Part shown: piece after piece, positions 11,563 through 19,793 of the stretch
Position numbering within the stretch: the stretch's first letter is position 1
Layout of the letters: every line of letters begins with the position of its first letter
Assembly (NCBI GenBank): GCA_037143175.1
Contig: JBAWZF010000024.1
Span: 1-43,516 of the forward strand
Direction: 5' to 3'
Length of the DNA: 43,516 nucleotides
From: a bacterium
GTDB lineage: Bacteria > Verrucomicrobiota > Kiritimatiellia > CAIKKV01 > CAITUY01
The notes under the pieces: model-generated
What the model saw: the letters and a program-made list of their open reading frames with translations, nothing else
Told to the model about the DNA's origin: nothing
Databases searched by the model: none
Position numbers and translations under genes: made by a program

Positions 11563-11694
11563 ATGTTAATGAAATATCAAGGTGCGGGGGATATTTCGGT
11601 GATCGCTGAAGCGGATGTTGTGGTCGTAGGCGGAGGACCCGGTGGTCTGGGGGCAGTCCGGCAGCGTCTGGTCGCCGCCGGAGCCCGGCTCTGA
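11563..11694 (+). pseudogene. Internally deleted FAD-dependent oxidoreductase remnant
   Basis: A 43-codon frame with a good Shine-Dalgarno (AGGAG, 6 bases before the ATG) encodes a short lead, then ADVVVVGGGPGGLGA, the dinucleotide-binding start of the FAD-dependent oxidoreductase family. After about 30 residues the frame passes directly into VRQRLVAAGARL and TGA. From memory, proteins of this family often end in a similar xLRxRLxxxGxxL tail, so the frame reads like an N-terminus joined to a C-terminus with roughly 400 residues missing. No FAD domain remains, so it cannot be an enzyme. A misassembly that collapsed the gene is also possible. The rest of the 362-bp gap between mutM and hisB (11418-11779) shows no other gene. 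Confidence 0.6.
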
Positions 11695-11779
11695 GTCAGG
11701 CTGGATGTAGTTTGTAGACTGGCATTTGATGATGTGGTAGAACTAAGAAAATTTGTAAGCAATACCGGGAGCTAATTTC

Positions 11780-12370
11780 ATGAAGAATCGAGTGGCTACA
11801 GTGGCGCGGAAAACGCGCGAGACAGACATTAAAGTTTCGGTCAATCTTGATGGGAGCGGAATCAGTAAAATTGAAACGGAGATGCCGTTTTTGAGCCACA
11901 TGCTGGAATTATTCTCCAAGCACTCACTGATCGACCTCACCGTGGTGGCAAATGGGGATCTGGAAGTCGACTATCATCACACGGTTGAGGATCTCGGGCT
12001 GGTGCTCGGGGATGCGATTGATCAGGCGTTGGGTGACCGTAAGGGCATTGTGCGCTATGGATCGGCTTATATTCCCATGGATGATGCCTTGAGCCGGGCG
12101 GTAGTGGATTTGGGAGGGCGGCCTTTTATGGTTTATGACGTAGCCAACCGGACCCGCAAGATCCGTGATTTTGACTTACTGTTGATCCGTGAGTTTTTTC
12201 AGGCCTTTACCGTGAAAGCTCGCATGAATCTGCACATTGCCCAGCTCTATGGAAAAGAGCCGCACCATGCCTACGAAGCAATTTTCAAGGCGGTCGCCCG
12301 TGCGATGAGTGCCGCCTGCCAGAAGGATGCACGCGTCAAAGGTGTGCCCTCAAGTAAAGGGGCCATTTAA
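11780..12370 (+). CDS. hisB: Imidazoleglycerol-phosphate dehydratase
   Basis: Mn-dependent dehydratase of histidine synthesis (imidazoleglycerol phosphate to imidazoleacetol phosphate). The 196-aa protein is the monofunctional form without the N-terminal phosphatase of the E. coli enzyme. Metal-binding motifs DYHHTVEDLG and PHHAYEAIFKA are present, as is the terminal SSKG. The ATG has GGGAG 9 bases upstream. hisA starts two bases after its stop; hisH, hisF and the other his genes are not in the window. Confidence 0.97.
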   Translation: MKNRVATVARKTRETDIKVSVNLDGSGISKIETEMPFLSHMLELFSKHSLIDLTVVANGDLEVDYHHTVEDLGLVLGDAIDQALGDRKGIVRYGSAYIPMDDALSRAVVDLGGRPFMVYDVANRTRKIRDFDLLLIREFFQAFTVKARMNLHIAQLYGKEPHHAYEAIFKAVARAMSAACQKDARVKGVPSSKGAI

Positions 12371-12371
12371 G

Positions 12372-13109
12372 TTGAAAATATATCCAGCGATTGACCTTAA
12401 GGACGGCAAATGCGTCAGACTGCGTCAGGGTTTGGCTTCTGCTGTTACCGTTTATTCTGAAGATCCGGTTGCCATGGCGAAGCAGTGGGCCGATGCCGGC
12501 GGCGACTGGTTGCATGTGGTCGATCTGGATGGGGCGTTTGCCGGGCACCCTGTTCATCATGAAGTGATCAAGGCCATGGCGGCCGCCATTTCCATTCCCT
12601 TGGAATTGGGTGGGGGACTACGTACGGATGCCGACATCCGTCAGATGCTCGACGCAGGTGTGAGCCGGGTGATTCTGGGAACGCGGGCCTGTGCCGATCC
12701 CCAGGCGCTGGCTGATTTGGTAAAGGTTTTTGGTGACCGGATCGCTGTTGGCATTGATGCCCGTAAGGGGAAAGTTCAAGTCAAGGGTTGGGTGGAAACC
12801 ACCGATACGCTGGCCGTCGATCTCGCCGTGAAGGTCGCTGCGGTGGGTGTGCGTACCATCATTTATACCGATACGGCCACGGATGGCATGTTGACGGGGC
12901 CGAATCTCGAAGGTGTACGCCTTCTATGCCGGGCGGTGAAAGCCAATGTCATTGCCTCGGGGGGGATTTCTAAATGTGAGGATATTGCCGCACTGGCGGC
13001 TTTGAAGCTTTCCAATCTCGATGGCGTTATTGTGGGGAAAGCCCTCTATGAAGGGGCCGTCACCATTCCCGCCATGCGGGCGGTGGCTGGATCGGCTCCC
13101 TGCGCATGA
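12372..13109 (+). CDS. hisA: ProFAR isomerase HisA
   Basis: Catalyses the Amadori rearrangement of ProFAR to PRFAR in histidine synthesis. The start is read as TTG at 12372, one base after the hisB stop, with AAAGGGG 9 bases upstream. This gives the family-standard KIYPAIDLKDGKCVRL start and 245 aa. An earlier in-frame ATG (12309) would translate the end of hisB and is rejected. Catalytic Asp residues fall at D8 and D129 (VGIDARKG), the same numbers as in characterised HisA, and TDGMLTGPN and IASGGISK are present. The stop overlaps the next ATG. Confidence 0.95.
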   Translation: MKIYPAIDLKDGKCVRLRQGLASAVTVYSEDPVAMAKQWADAGGDWLHVVDLDGAFAGHPVHHEVIKAMAAAISIPLELGGGLRTDADIRQMLDAGVSRVILGTRACADPQALADLVKVFGDRIAVGIDARKGKVQVKGWVETTDTLAVDLAVKVAAVGVRTIIYTDTATDGMLTGPNLEGVRLLCRAVKANVIASGGISKCEDIAALAALKLSNLDGVIVGKALYEGAVTIPAMRAVAGSAPCA

Positions 13110-14389
13110 TGATCAATTCCAAATGCGAACGGCTTCCCTCCGGGATTCGTGTGGTGACGGCGCCCATGCCGCACGTCGAAAGCATTTCGATGGGAGTCTG
13201 GGTGGGCGCAGGGGGGCGGTGTGAGGCGGCGGCCCAGTCCGGGGTCAGTCATTTTCTGGAGCATATTCTTTTCAAGGGAACCACCCGCCGTACAGCCCGT
13301 GAAATCTCGCAGGCCATTGAGGGGCGTGGCGGGGACATCAATGCCTTTACCCAGGAGGAAAACACCTGTTATTACGCCCGTGTGGCGGCGGCCCATTCCT
13401 GGCAGGCGTTGGATGTTCTCCTAGATATGATTCAACATCCCCGTATGTCTCCGGTGGATATCAAAAAGGAGCGGGACGTCATCATTGAGGAAATCATGAT
13501 GGTTCGGGATCAGCCCCATCAGCAGGTGGAGGAAACGCTGGGTGAGCTGATGTGGCTGAATCACCCACTGGGTCGGCCCCTGGCTGGCACTTGTGAGACT
13601 GTGAAGGCCATCGGGCGCGAGGAGTTGCTGGCTTACAAGGCTAAGCATTATGTCCCCGCCAATATCGTTGTGGCGTTTGCGGGCAAATTGGATCATGCCG
13701 CCTGTGTTGAGCGCGTGCAGGCGGCCTTCCCTGAGAAGGGGCGGGCGCTGCCACTGCCGTTTGCCCCGCTGGGTAAAGGCGTGAAGCGCAAGCCGCTGGA
13801 CGTGCTGTCAAAAGAGGTGGAACAGGCGCATATGGCATTGGGCTTCCGTACCTTTGGACGCAGGGATCCCCGCCGGTTTGCGTTGAAATTATTCAGTGTC
13901 ATTTTAGGTGAGAACATGAGCTCGCGCTTGTTTCAGGTCGTGCGGGAGCAGTATGGCCTGGCCTATGCCATTCAATGTGGCGGACATATGTTTCATGATA
14001 CCGGTGGGTTTGTAATTACCGGTGGGTTGGATCGGACCCGTTTGGAGCGTGCGATGGCGTTGATTGCCCGTGAGTTGCGCCGGATTAAGGAAACACCGGT
14101 GGGTAAGCGGGAGTTGGAGCGGGCCCGTGATTATTCCATCGGACAGATTCAATTGGGATTGGAAAGTACGACGAGTCAGATGATGTGGATTGGCGAACAC
14201 ATCCTGGCTTACGGTCGTGTGAAAGCTCCGGAAGAGGGCATTGAATCGTTGAAGAAGGTGACAGCCGCCGAGATTCAGCAGTTGGCATGTGAGATTCTGC
14301 GTCCTGAGCACGCCAGTCTTGCCATGGTCCTGCCGGATGCGGGTGGACGTGTGAATGCGAAACTGGAATCCTGGTTGGGCACCTTTTGA
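13106..14389 (+). CDS. M16 family zinc metallopeptidase (processing-peptidase type)
   Basis: The 427-aa protein belongs to the single-chain M16B group, related to mitochondrial processing peptidase beta and bacterial PqqL/YmxG-like proteases. The inverted zinc motif HFLEH places H49, E52 and H53, and a third ligand E129 lies 76 residues after H53, the spacing expected for M16. R and Y residues of the C-terminal half (SSRLFQVVREQYGLAY) are also typical. It appears catalytically intact. No signal peptide is seen, so it is probably cytosolic. It overlaps hisA by 4 bases and is followed by an SDR gene. The substrate is unknown. Confidence 0.93.
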   Translation: MMINSKCERLPSGIRVVTAPMPHVESISMGVWVGAGGRCEAAAQSGVSHFLEHILFKGTTRRTAREISQAIEGRGGDINAFTQEENTCYYARVAAAHSWQALDVLLDMIQHPRMSPVDIKKERDVIIEEIMMVRDQPHQQVEETLGELMWLNHPLGRPLAGTCETVKAIGREELLAYKAKHYVPANIVVAFAGKLDHAACVERVQAAFPEKGRALPLPFAPLGKGVKRKPLDVLSKEVEQAHMALGFRTFGRRDPRRFALKLFSVILGENMSSRLFQVVREQYGLAYAIQCGGHMFHDTGGFVITGGLDRTRLERAMALIARELRRIKETPVGKRELERARDYSIGQIQLGLESTTSQMMWIGEHILAYGRVKAPEEGIESLKKVTAAEIQQLACEILRPEHASLAMVLPDAGGRVNAKLESWLGTF

Positions 14390-14396
14390 GGAGATT

Positions 14397-15131
14397 ATGA
14401 AACTTCGTGGAAAAACAGCATTAGTGACCGGTGGTGCCGTCAGGATTGGCAAGGCCATTTGTGAGGCGTTGGCGGATGAAGGATGTAATGTCGTCATTCA
14501 CTGCAGCCGCTCGATGTTGGCTGCCCAACAACTGGCCGTGATGATCCGCGAACGCGGGGTCAAGGCGTGGGTGGTACGTGAGGCGATTGACTCCGAGACT
14601 GATTGCCGCTCCTTGATCGCCGCTTCCCTCAAGCAGGCAAAGCACCTTGATATTCTGGTCAATAATGCCGCGGTATTCCACAAGAACGGACTGATGACTC
14701 TGACAGAGCGCAAGTTGAATGCGGAGTTGGGTATTAATTTTTTCGCGCCTATATTTCTGACGCGATTTTTTGCAGAGCAGGCGGAGCAGGGGGCCGTGAT
14801 CAATTTACTGGATCGGCGAATCCTGGCAAATGATATCGAGTGTATGCCTTATTCGCTGTCCAAAAAAGGGTTGGCGGCCTTTACTCAGGAAGCGGCCCTT
14901 GCATTGGCACCGGCTATTACCGTGAATGCTGTGGCACCCGGTGCCGTGTTGCCACCGCCCGGGAAGGGGTCGCAATATCTTTATGACCATGCGGGCCGGA
15001 TTCCGCTGAACCAGCGAATTTCGCCCCAGGACGTGGCGGCCGGGGTAGTGGCATTGTTGAGACTTGAGGGAGTGACCGGCCAGACACTTTTTGTGGATGG
15101 CGGACAGCATTTGCTTGGGAATGGCGTGTGA
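14397..15131 (+). CDS. Short-chain dehydrogenase/reductase, pteridine reductase (PTR1/FolM)-like
   Basis: NAD(P)H-dependent SDR of 244 aa. The cofactor motif is TGGAVRIG (TGxxxRxG, as in pteridine reductases); LVNNAA and the catalytic YSLSK follow. Where classical SDRs have a catalytic Ser, this one reads INLLDRR, with Asp, as PTR1 does (NMVDAM from memory). Other PTR1-like blocks are NFFAPIFLTRFFAE and IPLNQR. A dihydropteridine or related pterin substrate is therefore more likely than a fatty-acyl one, but this is inference. The ATG at 14397 has GAGGAG close upstream. It sits 7 bp after the M16 gene and 20 bp before the AraD-like gene. Confidence 0.85.
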   Translation: MKLRGKTALVTGGAVRIGKAICEALADEGCNVVIHCSRSMLAAQQLAVMIRERGVKAWVVREAIDSETDCRSLIAASLKQAKHLDILVNNAAVFHKNGLMTLTERKLNAELGINFFAPIFLTRFFAEQAEQGAVINLLDRRILANDIECMPYSLSKKGLAAFTQEAALALAPAITVNAVAPGAVLPPPGKGSQYLYDHAGRIPLNQRISPQDVAAGVVALLRLEGVTGQTLFVDGGQHLLGNGV

Positions 15132-15151
15132 ACAATAAGGATTGATGGATT

Positions 15152-15820
15152 ATGACGTATAAAGCTTTGCGTAAGGAAGTTTGTGATGCGAATCACGAAC
15201 TTCAGAACATTAACCTGACGTTTTTAGGGCGCGGTGAAGTGAGTGGACTTGATCGTGAGCGCGGGGTGATGGTCGTAAAGCCTGCCAGCATTTCCCATGA
15301 GCGGCTGATTCCGGAAGATATGCTGGTGTTGGATTTTTCAGGAACCAGACTGGAGGGGACTTTGGCCCCGAGTCCTGACGCCATCACGCATTTGTATCTT
15401 GCCCAAGCATTTATGGAGGTAGGCTTTATTGTCAGCAGTTTCGGCCCGCATACCGCCATGTTTGCCCAGGCCCTGCGGCCCATTCCCTGTCTGGGCTCCC
15501 TTCATGCTGCGCATTTCAAGGGGGAAATTCCAATCACGCGCATGTTGCGGAAACCGGAACTGGATCGTAGTTATGAAAAGAGTCTGGCGGCGGTGATTAT
15601 CGAACGTTTCGGGCGAATGGTTCACCTTGAAACGCCCGCCGTCCTGGTTGCGAGTCATGGTGCGGTAGCCTGGGGCCAAACCTCGGAGGAGGCGGTGCTT
15701 AAAGCCCGCGCGGTAGAGGAATTGGCGCGTATCGCTTTGGGAGCCTTGCAGCTGGCACCGACCATTCAACCTATTCCGGCCATGCTTGTTGAGCGTACTT
15801 TTGCCGATTACAGGAAGTGA
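15152..15820 (+). CDS. AraD-like class II aldolase/epimerase-fold protein with degenerate active site
   Basis: A 222-aa protein that aligns almost without gaps to L-ribulose-5-phosphate 4-epimerase (AraD), recalled from memory. Shared blocks are DRERGVMVVKP, SPDAITH, IPITR and LVASHGAVAWG. The zinc site is broken: positions equivalent to H95 and H97 are S95 and F97 (IVSSFGPHTA instead of IVHTHSRHAT). The catalytic D120 is A120 (LHAAHFKG) and the catalytic Tyr near the C-terminus is Phe. The third zinc His is kept at H169 and D76 is kept. It is thus unlikely to be an active epimerase or aldolase of the known type. It may be a pseudoenzyme or have a new activity, possibly with the SDR 20 bp upstream. 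The frame is intact and has a usable ribosome site (AAGGAT). Confidence 0.85.
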   Translation: MTYKALRKEVCDANHELQNINLTFLGRGEVSGLDRERGVMVVKPASISHERLIPEDMLVLDFSGTRLEGTLAPSPDAITHLYLAQAFMEVGFIVSSFGPHTAMFAQALRPIPCLGSLHAAHFKGEIPITRMLRKPELDRSYEKSLAAVIIERFGRMVHLETPAVLVASHGAVAWGQTSEEAVLKARAVEELARIALGALQLAPTIQPIPAMLVERTFADYRK

Positions 15821-15829
15821 ATTGGCGAA

Positions 15830-16924
15830 CTACACATACCCGGCACCGAACTTTGTGGCGACCAGCTTCTGCACTTCCTTGATGCTTTCGGCTTGATCGG
15901 CAGGGCAGATCAAGGTGGCTTCGGGCGTGTGAATCACCATGAGGTTATGACAGCCGACGGTGACAATCAGGTGCTTGGGATCGCTGGAGGCCACCAGCAT
16001 TCCCTTGCTATCCATGAGTAGTGATTTTCCTTCACCGATGGCATTCTGATTCTCGTCCAATGGGCAGGTTAGGGCAAACGATGGCCAGGATCCGACGTCC
16101 AGCCATTTGAGCGGCATGGGGACGGCTGCAACTTGGACTGCGGTGTCACGGGAGGCCGGCTCCATCACGGCAAAATCGACGCTGATTTTTTTCAGGGTGG
16201 GATAGATTTCCTCGATGACTTTCTGCTGTGATGGCGTTCCCCAGGCTGCGGCAATTTTCATGAGTCCGGCATGGTTTTCCGGATGATAGCGGCGCATACA
16301 GTCCAAGAGCGTGGAGGCGCGCCAGACGAACATCCCGCTGTTCCAAAGATATTTTGATGCGCCTGCCTTGAAATAATTTTCAGCCATCTCTGCAGCCGGC
16401 TTCTCTTTGAACTGATCCACAATCGATGCGCCGTTTCCGAGGGCTTTGCTGAGTTGCAGATAGCCATAGCCGGTGGCGGCGTGTGTGGGAGCTATGCCGA
16501 AGGTGACCAGGGTGCGTGGCATTTCTTCCGCCAGGCGGTAGCCCTGATCAACAATTTTAAGGAAATGATCGATGGGCTCAATAATGTGATCGGCCGTGAA
16601 GATGGCGATGACGGCAGCCGGGTCATTTTTTGCAAGGATTGCGGCGCTAAAGCCGACCGCATTCAGGGTGTCGCGAGCACAGGGTTCGCCTAGAAACTGA
16701 TTGGCTCCCAATTCGGGAAGCGCCTGTCGCATCAGGGGTTCCTGCTTATTGGAGGCGCAGATATACCGTTGAGCGGCGGGGACAAGTCCCTCCAGCCGCT
16801 GAGTGGCAATTTGGACGAGACTTTTCCCCTGAATAAACGGCAACAATTGTTTGGGTGTGGCTTCCCGGCTCATGGGCCACAATCGCGTTCCCGATCCTCC
16901 AGCCATAATCACAGCATATCTCAT
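15830..16924 (-). CDS. manC: Mannose-1-phosphate guanylyltransferase
   Basis: Makes GDP-mannose from GTP and mannose-1-phosphate for polysaccharide and glycoprotein synthesis. The 364-aa protein has the nucleotidyltransferase motif GGSGTRLWPMSR (9-20), the ATGYGYLQ block, FKEKP and NSGMFVWR. It lacks the C-terminal cupin isomerase domain of bifunctional ManC/AlgA, so it is the short, monofunctional type. GGGAG lies 8 bases before the ATG. It converges on the AraD-like gene with 9 bp between stops. It is the first sugar-nucleotide gene seen; a second nucleotidyltransferase lies at 35324. Confidence 0.93.
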   Translation of the reverse strand: MRYAVIMAGGSGTRLWPMSREATPKQLLPFIQGKSLVQIATQRLEGLVPAAQRYICASNKQEPLMRQALPELGANQFLGEPCARDTLNAVGFSAAILAKNDPAAVIAIFTADHIIEPIDHFLKIVDQGYRLAEEMPRTLVTFGIAPTHAATGYGYLQLSKALGNGASIVDQFKEKPAAEMAENYFKAGASKYLWNSGMFVWRASTLLDCMRRYHPENHAGLMKIAAAWGTPSQQKVIEEIYPTLKKISVDFAVMEPASRDTAVQVAAVPMPLKWLDVGSWPSFALTCPLDENQNAIGEGKSLLMDSKGMLVASSDPKHLIVTVGCHNLMVIHTPEATLICPADQAESIKEVQKLVATKFGAGYV

Positions 16925-16992
16925 GTTAATTTCTCCCTTGTGTCATAGAGGGCTTTCATATCAAAACGGAAGCAAGACTTCATCACTGATCT

Positions 16993-17331
16993 TCACTGAT
17001 CCACACTAAGCGGAGTTCTCGTGTCATCAACAACGTCTCCAACTCGGGGTAGGGGAGCGAGCCAGCCACTTTGGACTTCGATGACGGCGTGGGCCTTCCT
17101 GCCGCCCCAGACCAGTCTCCAGGGCGCAACATTCTGCCTGGTCTTTACCACCTGATTGTGGTCGTCCAGGAAGATGACATCGATGGGGAAACGCATGAAG
17201 CAGGTATGAATGGAGCCGCAGGGACGCAGGAGCAAGCCCTGTCCGGTTTTCAGGTGGGAACGCCCCGACAGCCCAACACTGCGTTTCCAAAAGGTATCGG
17301 CAACGATTAGTTCAGGAATTAGTGTTAACAT
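16993..17331 (-). CDS. DUF192 family protein
   Basis: Matches the DUF192 family in LSGRSHLKTGQGLLLRPCGSIHT followed by CFMRFPIDVIFLDD and VVKTRQNVAPW. The first of these runs as two motifs, LSGRSHL and GQGLLL. Function of the family is unknown; many members are exported, but no signal peptide is visible here. The start is uncertain. The ATG at 17331 gives 112 aa but lies inside one arm of a palindromic repeat and has no ribosome site. An upstream in-frame ATG at 17406, in the other arm, would add about 25 residues that are only translated repeat. The repeat seems to have replaced the native 5' end. It lies downstream of thrC on the same strand. Confidence 0.75.
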   Translation of the reverse strand: MLTLIPELIVADTFWKRSVGLSGRSHLKTGQGLLLRPCGSIHTCFMRFPIDVIFLDDHNQVVKTRQNVAPWRLVWGGRKAHAVIEVQSGWLAPLPRVGDVVDDTRTPLSVDQ

Positions 17332-17411
17332 GGATGTACAGGATAAACAGGATGGTTTTGGAGCCCCCTCCCGCGGCGCTTTATCCTGTAAATCCTGTAT
17401 ATCCATGTTAA
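17325..17411. repeat. 29-bp-arm palindromic repeat
   Basis: Two 29-bp arms (17325-17353 and 17383-17411) are inverted copies of each other with 3 mismatches, separated by a 29-bp spacer. The arms start TTAACATGGAT and contain two ACAGGAT units. The element lies between thrC and the DUF192 gene and overlaps the possible starts of the latter. Similar CATGGAT/ACAGGAT palindromes are a repeat type I associate with PVC and some deltaproteobacterial genomes. It has no coding content. Confidence 0.85.
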
Positions 17412-17449
17412 ATCTCTTGTCTTACCGTAACCAAAGCGTCCTTGGTTTA

Positions 17450-18829
17450 TCAGATGTTTTTTTCCATATGCCGGCGGATCTCGGTCTCGCTGGCGGGGAG
17501 GATGGCACAGCGGGTGGGCAGATCGCGCAGTGCTTCAAGGATGGGATGATGGGCCAGATCCGAACCCGTGGCATCCTGAATGGCCTGACTGAATTTTGCC
17601 GGATGCGCGGTGGCCAGGCAGATCATAGGTGAATTCTTTGTCACATAGGGTTTAGCAACATGGACTCCAACGGCGGTATGAGGATCAAGAAGGTAGCCGT
17701 AGCGCGTCTGAAATTCCTTAATGGTAGCCAAGGTCTGTACCGTATTCCCTGCGCCGGCACAGATCAGGTCATCGATTTGACCATTGGCGAGGGGGGGCAC
17801 AGAAATCTTTTTATCCGTGTCGAATTGCTTCATGACCTGGCTCAATGTTTTCGGGTTGGCGCCCAGTCGATAATAAAGATAGCGCTCGAAGTTACTGGCA
17901 ACCTGAATGTCCATGGACGGACTGATTGTGGCATGAACGGTGTCGCTGCTGTAAACGCCGGTATTGAAGAATCGCGACAAGATATCGTTCTCATTAGTAG
18001 CCAGGACCAGTCGGCTGATAGGGAGTCCCATTTTGGCCGCCACATATCCGGCAAAAATGTCGCCGAAGTTACCGGTGGGAATGGAGAACTGGACCGTCTT
18101 GGCGCCGGTCAATCGCATGACGCGGAAGGCGGCGAAGAAGTAATACACAATTTGGGCTAACACTCGTGCCCAGTTGATGGAATTGACCGTGCCGAGTGAA
18201 TAGCGATCCTTGAACTCCAGATCGCTGAATATGGTTTTCATGATCCGCTGGCAGTCATCAAAGGTGCCGTCCACGGCAATGTTGAAGACGTTGGCGTCCG
18301 GCACGGTGGTCATTTGACGTTCCTGGAGCGGGCTGACCCGGCCATGAGGATGCATAACGAAGATGTTGATATGTTCGCGGCCTTTTACGCCATCGATGGC
18401 GGCACTGCCGGTGTCGCCACTGGTGGCGGCCAGAATGTTCATTTCCTGTCCGGTTTTCTTCAGGACATATTCAAAGGCATTCCCCAGAAACTGGAGGGCT
18501 ACATCCTTGAAGGCGAGGGTCGGGCCGTGGAAGAGTTCCAGGATATGAATATCCCCGACGCTGCGTACAGGAGTGACGTCCGGATGCCGGAAGGAGGAGT
18601 AGCTCCGGGTAATCAAGTCGCGCAATTCTGGCTCGGGAATATCGGTATAAAGGCGCATGACCTCGAAGGCGAGGTCGGTGTAGGAGAGGTGTTTCCAGGC
18701 CTGAAGTTTGTCGGTGACATTCGGGATCACGTCAGGGAGCAGGAGACCCCCGTCGCGTGCCAGGCCGGTCATGACGGCATCCTGAAATCCCCGACGCTCA
18801 TTTTCACCACGAGTACTGATGTATTGCAT
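17450..18829 (-). CDS. thrC: Threonine synthase
   Basis: PLP enzyme converting O-phosphohomoserine to threonine. The protein of 459 aa is the long fungal/proteobacterial type and begins MQYISTRGENERRGFQDAV like the Pseudomonas enzyme. The PLP lysine is K108 in LAFKDVALQ; AATSGDTGSAAI and PTGNFGDIFAG complete the cofactor site. An ATG four codons earlier (18841) is also possible; neither has a clear ribosome site, and the later one fits the family. No other threonine-pathway gene is adjacent. Confidence 0.95.
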   Translation of the reverse strand: MQYISTRGENERRGFQDAVMTGLARDGGLLLPDVIPNVTDKLQAWKHLSYTDLAFEVMRLYTDIPEPELRDLITRSYSSFRHPDVTPVRSVGDIHILELFHGPTLAFKDVALQFLGNAFEYVLKKTGQEMNILAATSGDTGSAAIDGVKGREHINIFVMHPHGRVSPLQERQMTTVPDANVFNIAVDGTFDDCQRIMKTIFSDLEFKDRYSLGTVNSINWARVLAQIVYYFFAAFRVMRLTGAKTVQFSIPTGNFGDIFAGYVAAKMGLPISRLVLATNENDILSRFFNTGVYSSDTVHATISPSMDIQVASNFERYLYYRLGANPKTLSQVMKQFDTDKKISVPPLANGQIDDLICAGAGNTVQTLATIKEFQTRYGYLLDPHTAVGVHVAKPYVTKNSPMICLATAHPAKFSQAIQDATGSDLAHHPILEALRDLPTRCAILPASETEIRRHMEKNI

Positions 18830-18908
18830 GGCTGGAACCATAGGTTATGGGGAAAGCGACAGGCAAGGAGAAATTATGCTGTTATAGGCTTTTGCTACCA
18901 CCTCAACT

Positions 18909-19790
18909 TTAACTCGATGGCGGCATTAACCAGTTCAGATAGGCGTAGAGCAGGGTAGGTCCCCACACGATCCAGATCAGTGCGGCGGCGGCAATGTAGG
19001 GGCCAAAGGGAATGCGGCTCTGCATCTCTTTCTTGCCCGTCAGGATCATTGACACCCCGACGCCAGCCCCCAGGAAAGAGGATACCATCAATGTGAAAAT
19101 AACTGCCGGCCAGCCCAGGAAGGCACCGATGGCTCCCATAAGTTTAACGTCACCCATTCCCATGGCATCCTTTCGGAAGATCAGTTTACCCACTACGGCA
19201 ATTCCCCACAGGATTCCGACTCCCACGGATGCTCCCAGCAGAGAGGCAACGAATCCGCTATAAGCGTTGGGTTGGCCTTGTAATGAAGGCACCAGAGTGC
19301 TGAAGGTCAAGCCCAGCACGATTCCGCCGAGCGAAACCCGGTCAGGGATAATCATGTGTTCAAGATCCACAAAGGTGCCCAGGGCCAGTCCGAAAACCGC
19401 CAGCCAGAAAATGGGGATGATGGCAAAGGAATAGACAGGCGTCATGGCCAGTACCGGATTGGGACTGGCTTTGAGCCATACCATCACAAAGAGCACGGCG
19501 ATCAATGTTTCCACGATGACGTAGCGGGGGGATATGGTTCCCTTGCAGTTCCGGCAGCGCGCACGCAGGATTATAAAACTCACCAGCGGTATGTTATCGT
19601 ACCAATGGATGGCTTTATTGCAATGAGGACAGTGGGAGCCGGGGCTGATCACAGACTCCTCGCGCGGAATCCGGTAAATACACACGTTAAGAAAACTGCC
19701 CATGCAGGCGCCGAACCAGAACACAAGGCCTGTTAGGTACAGATACATTCCCGGGCTAAGTGCGGCAATGGCTTCGCAAATGGTACTCAT
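18909..19790 (-). CDS. pilD: Type IV prepilin peptidase / N-methyltransferase
   Basis: Bifunctional inner-membrane aspartyl protease (A24 family) that cleaves and methylates type IV prepilins and type II pseudopilins. The 293-aa protein has about eight membrane helices, the cytoplasmic zinc loop C54-x2-C57 and C79-x2-C82, and the catalytic aspartates D142 (FVDLEHMIIPD) and D214 (GMGDVK). It is the full two-domain form. Its start lies 3 bp after the DnaJ-like gene. Together with pilT and the secretin at the right end of the window it indicates a working type IV pilus or related system. Confidence 0.95.
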   Translation of the reverse strand: MSTICEAIAALSPGMYLYLTGLVFWFGACMGSFLNVCIYRIPREESVISPGSHCPHCNKAIHWYDNIPLVSFIILRARCRNCKGTISPRYVIVETLIAVLFVMVWLKASPNPVLAMTPVYSFAIIPIFWLAVFGLALGTFVDLEHMIIPDRVSLGGIVLGLTFSTLVPSLQGQPNAYSGFVASLLGASVGVGILWGIAVVGKLIFRKDAMGMGDVKLMGAIGAFLGWPAVIFTLMVSSFLGAGVGVSMILTGKKEMQSRIPFGPYIAAAALIWIVWGPTLLYAYLNWLMPPSS

Positions 19791-19793
19791 AAT

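Noticed and set aside
17660-18160. Plus-strand frame antisense to thrC
   Set aside because: Composition follows codon periodicity of thrC on the other strand; no motif.
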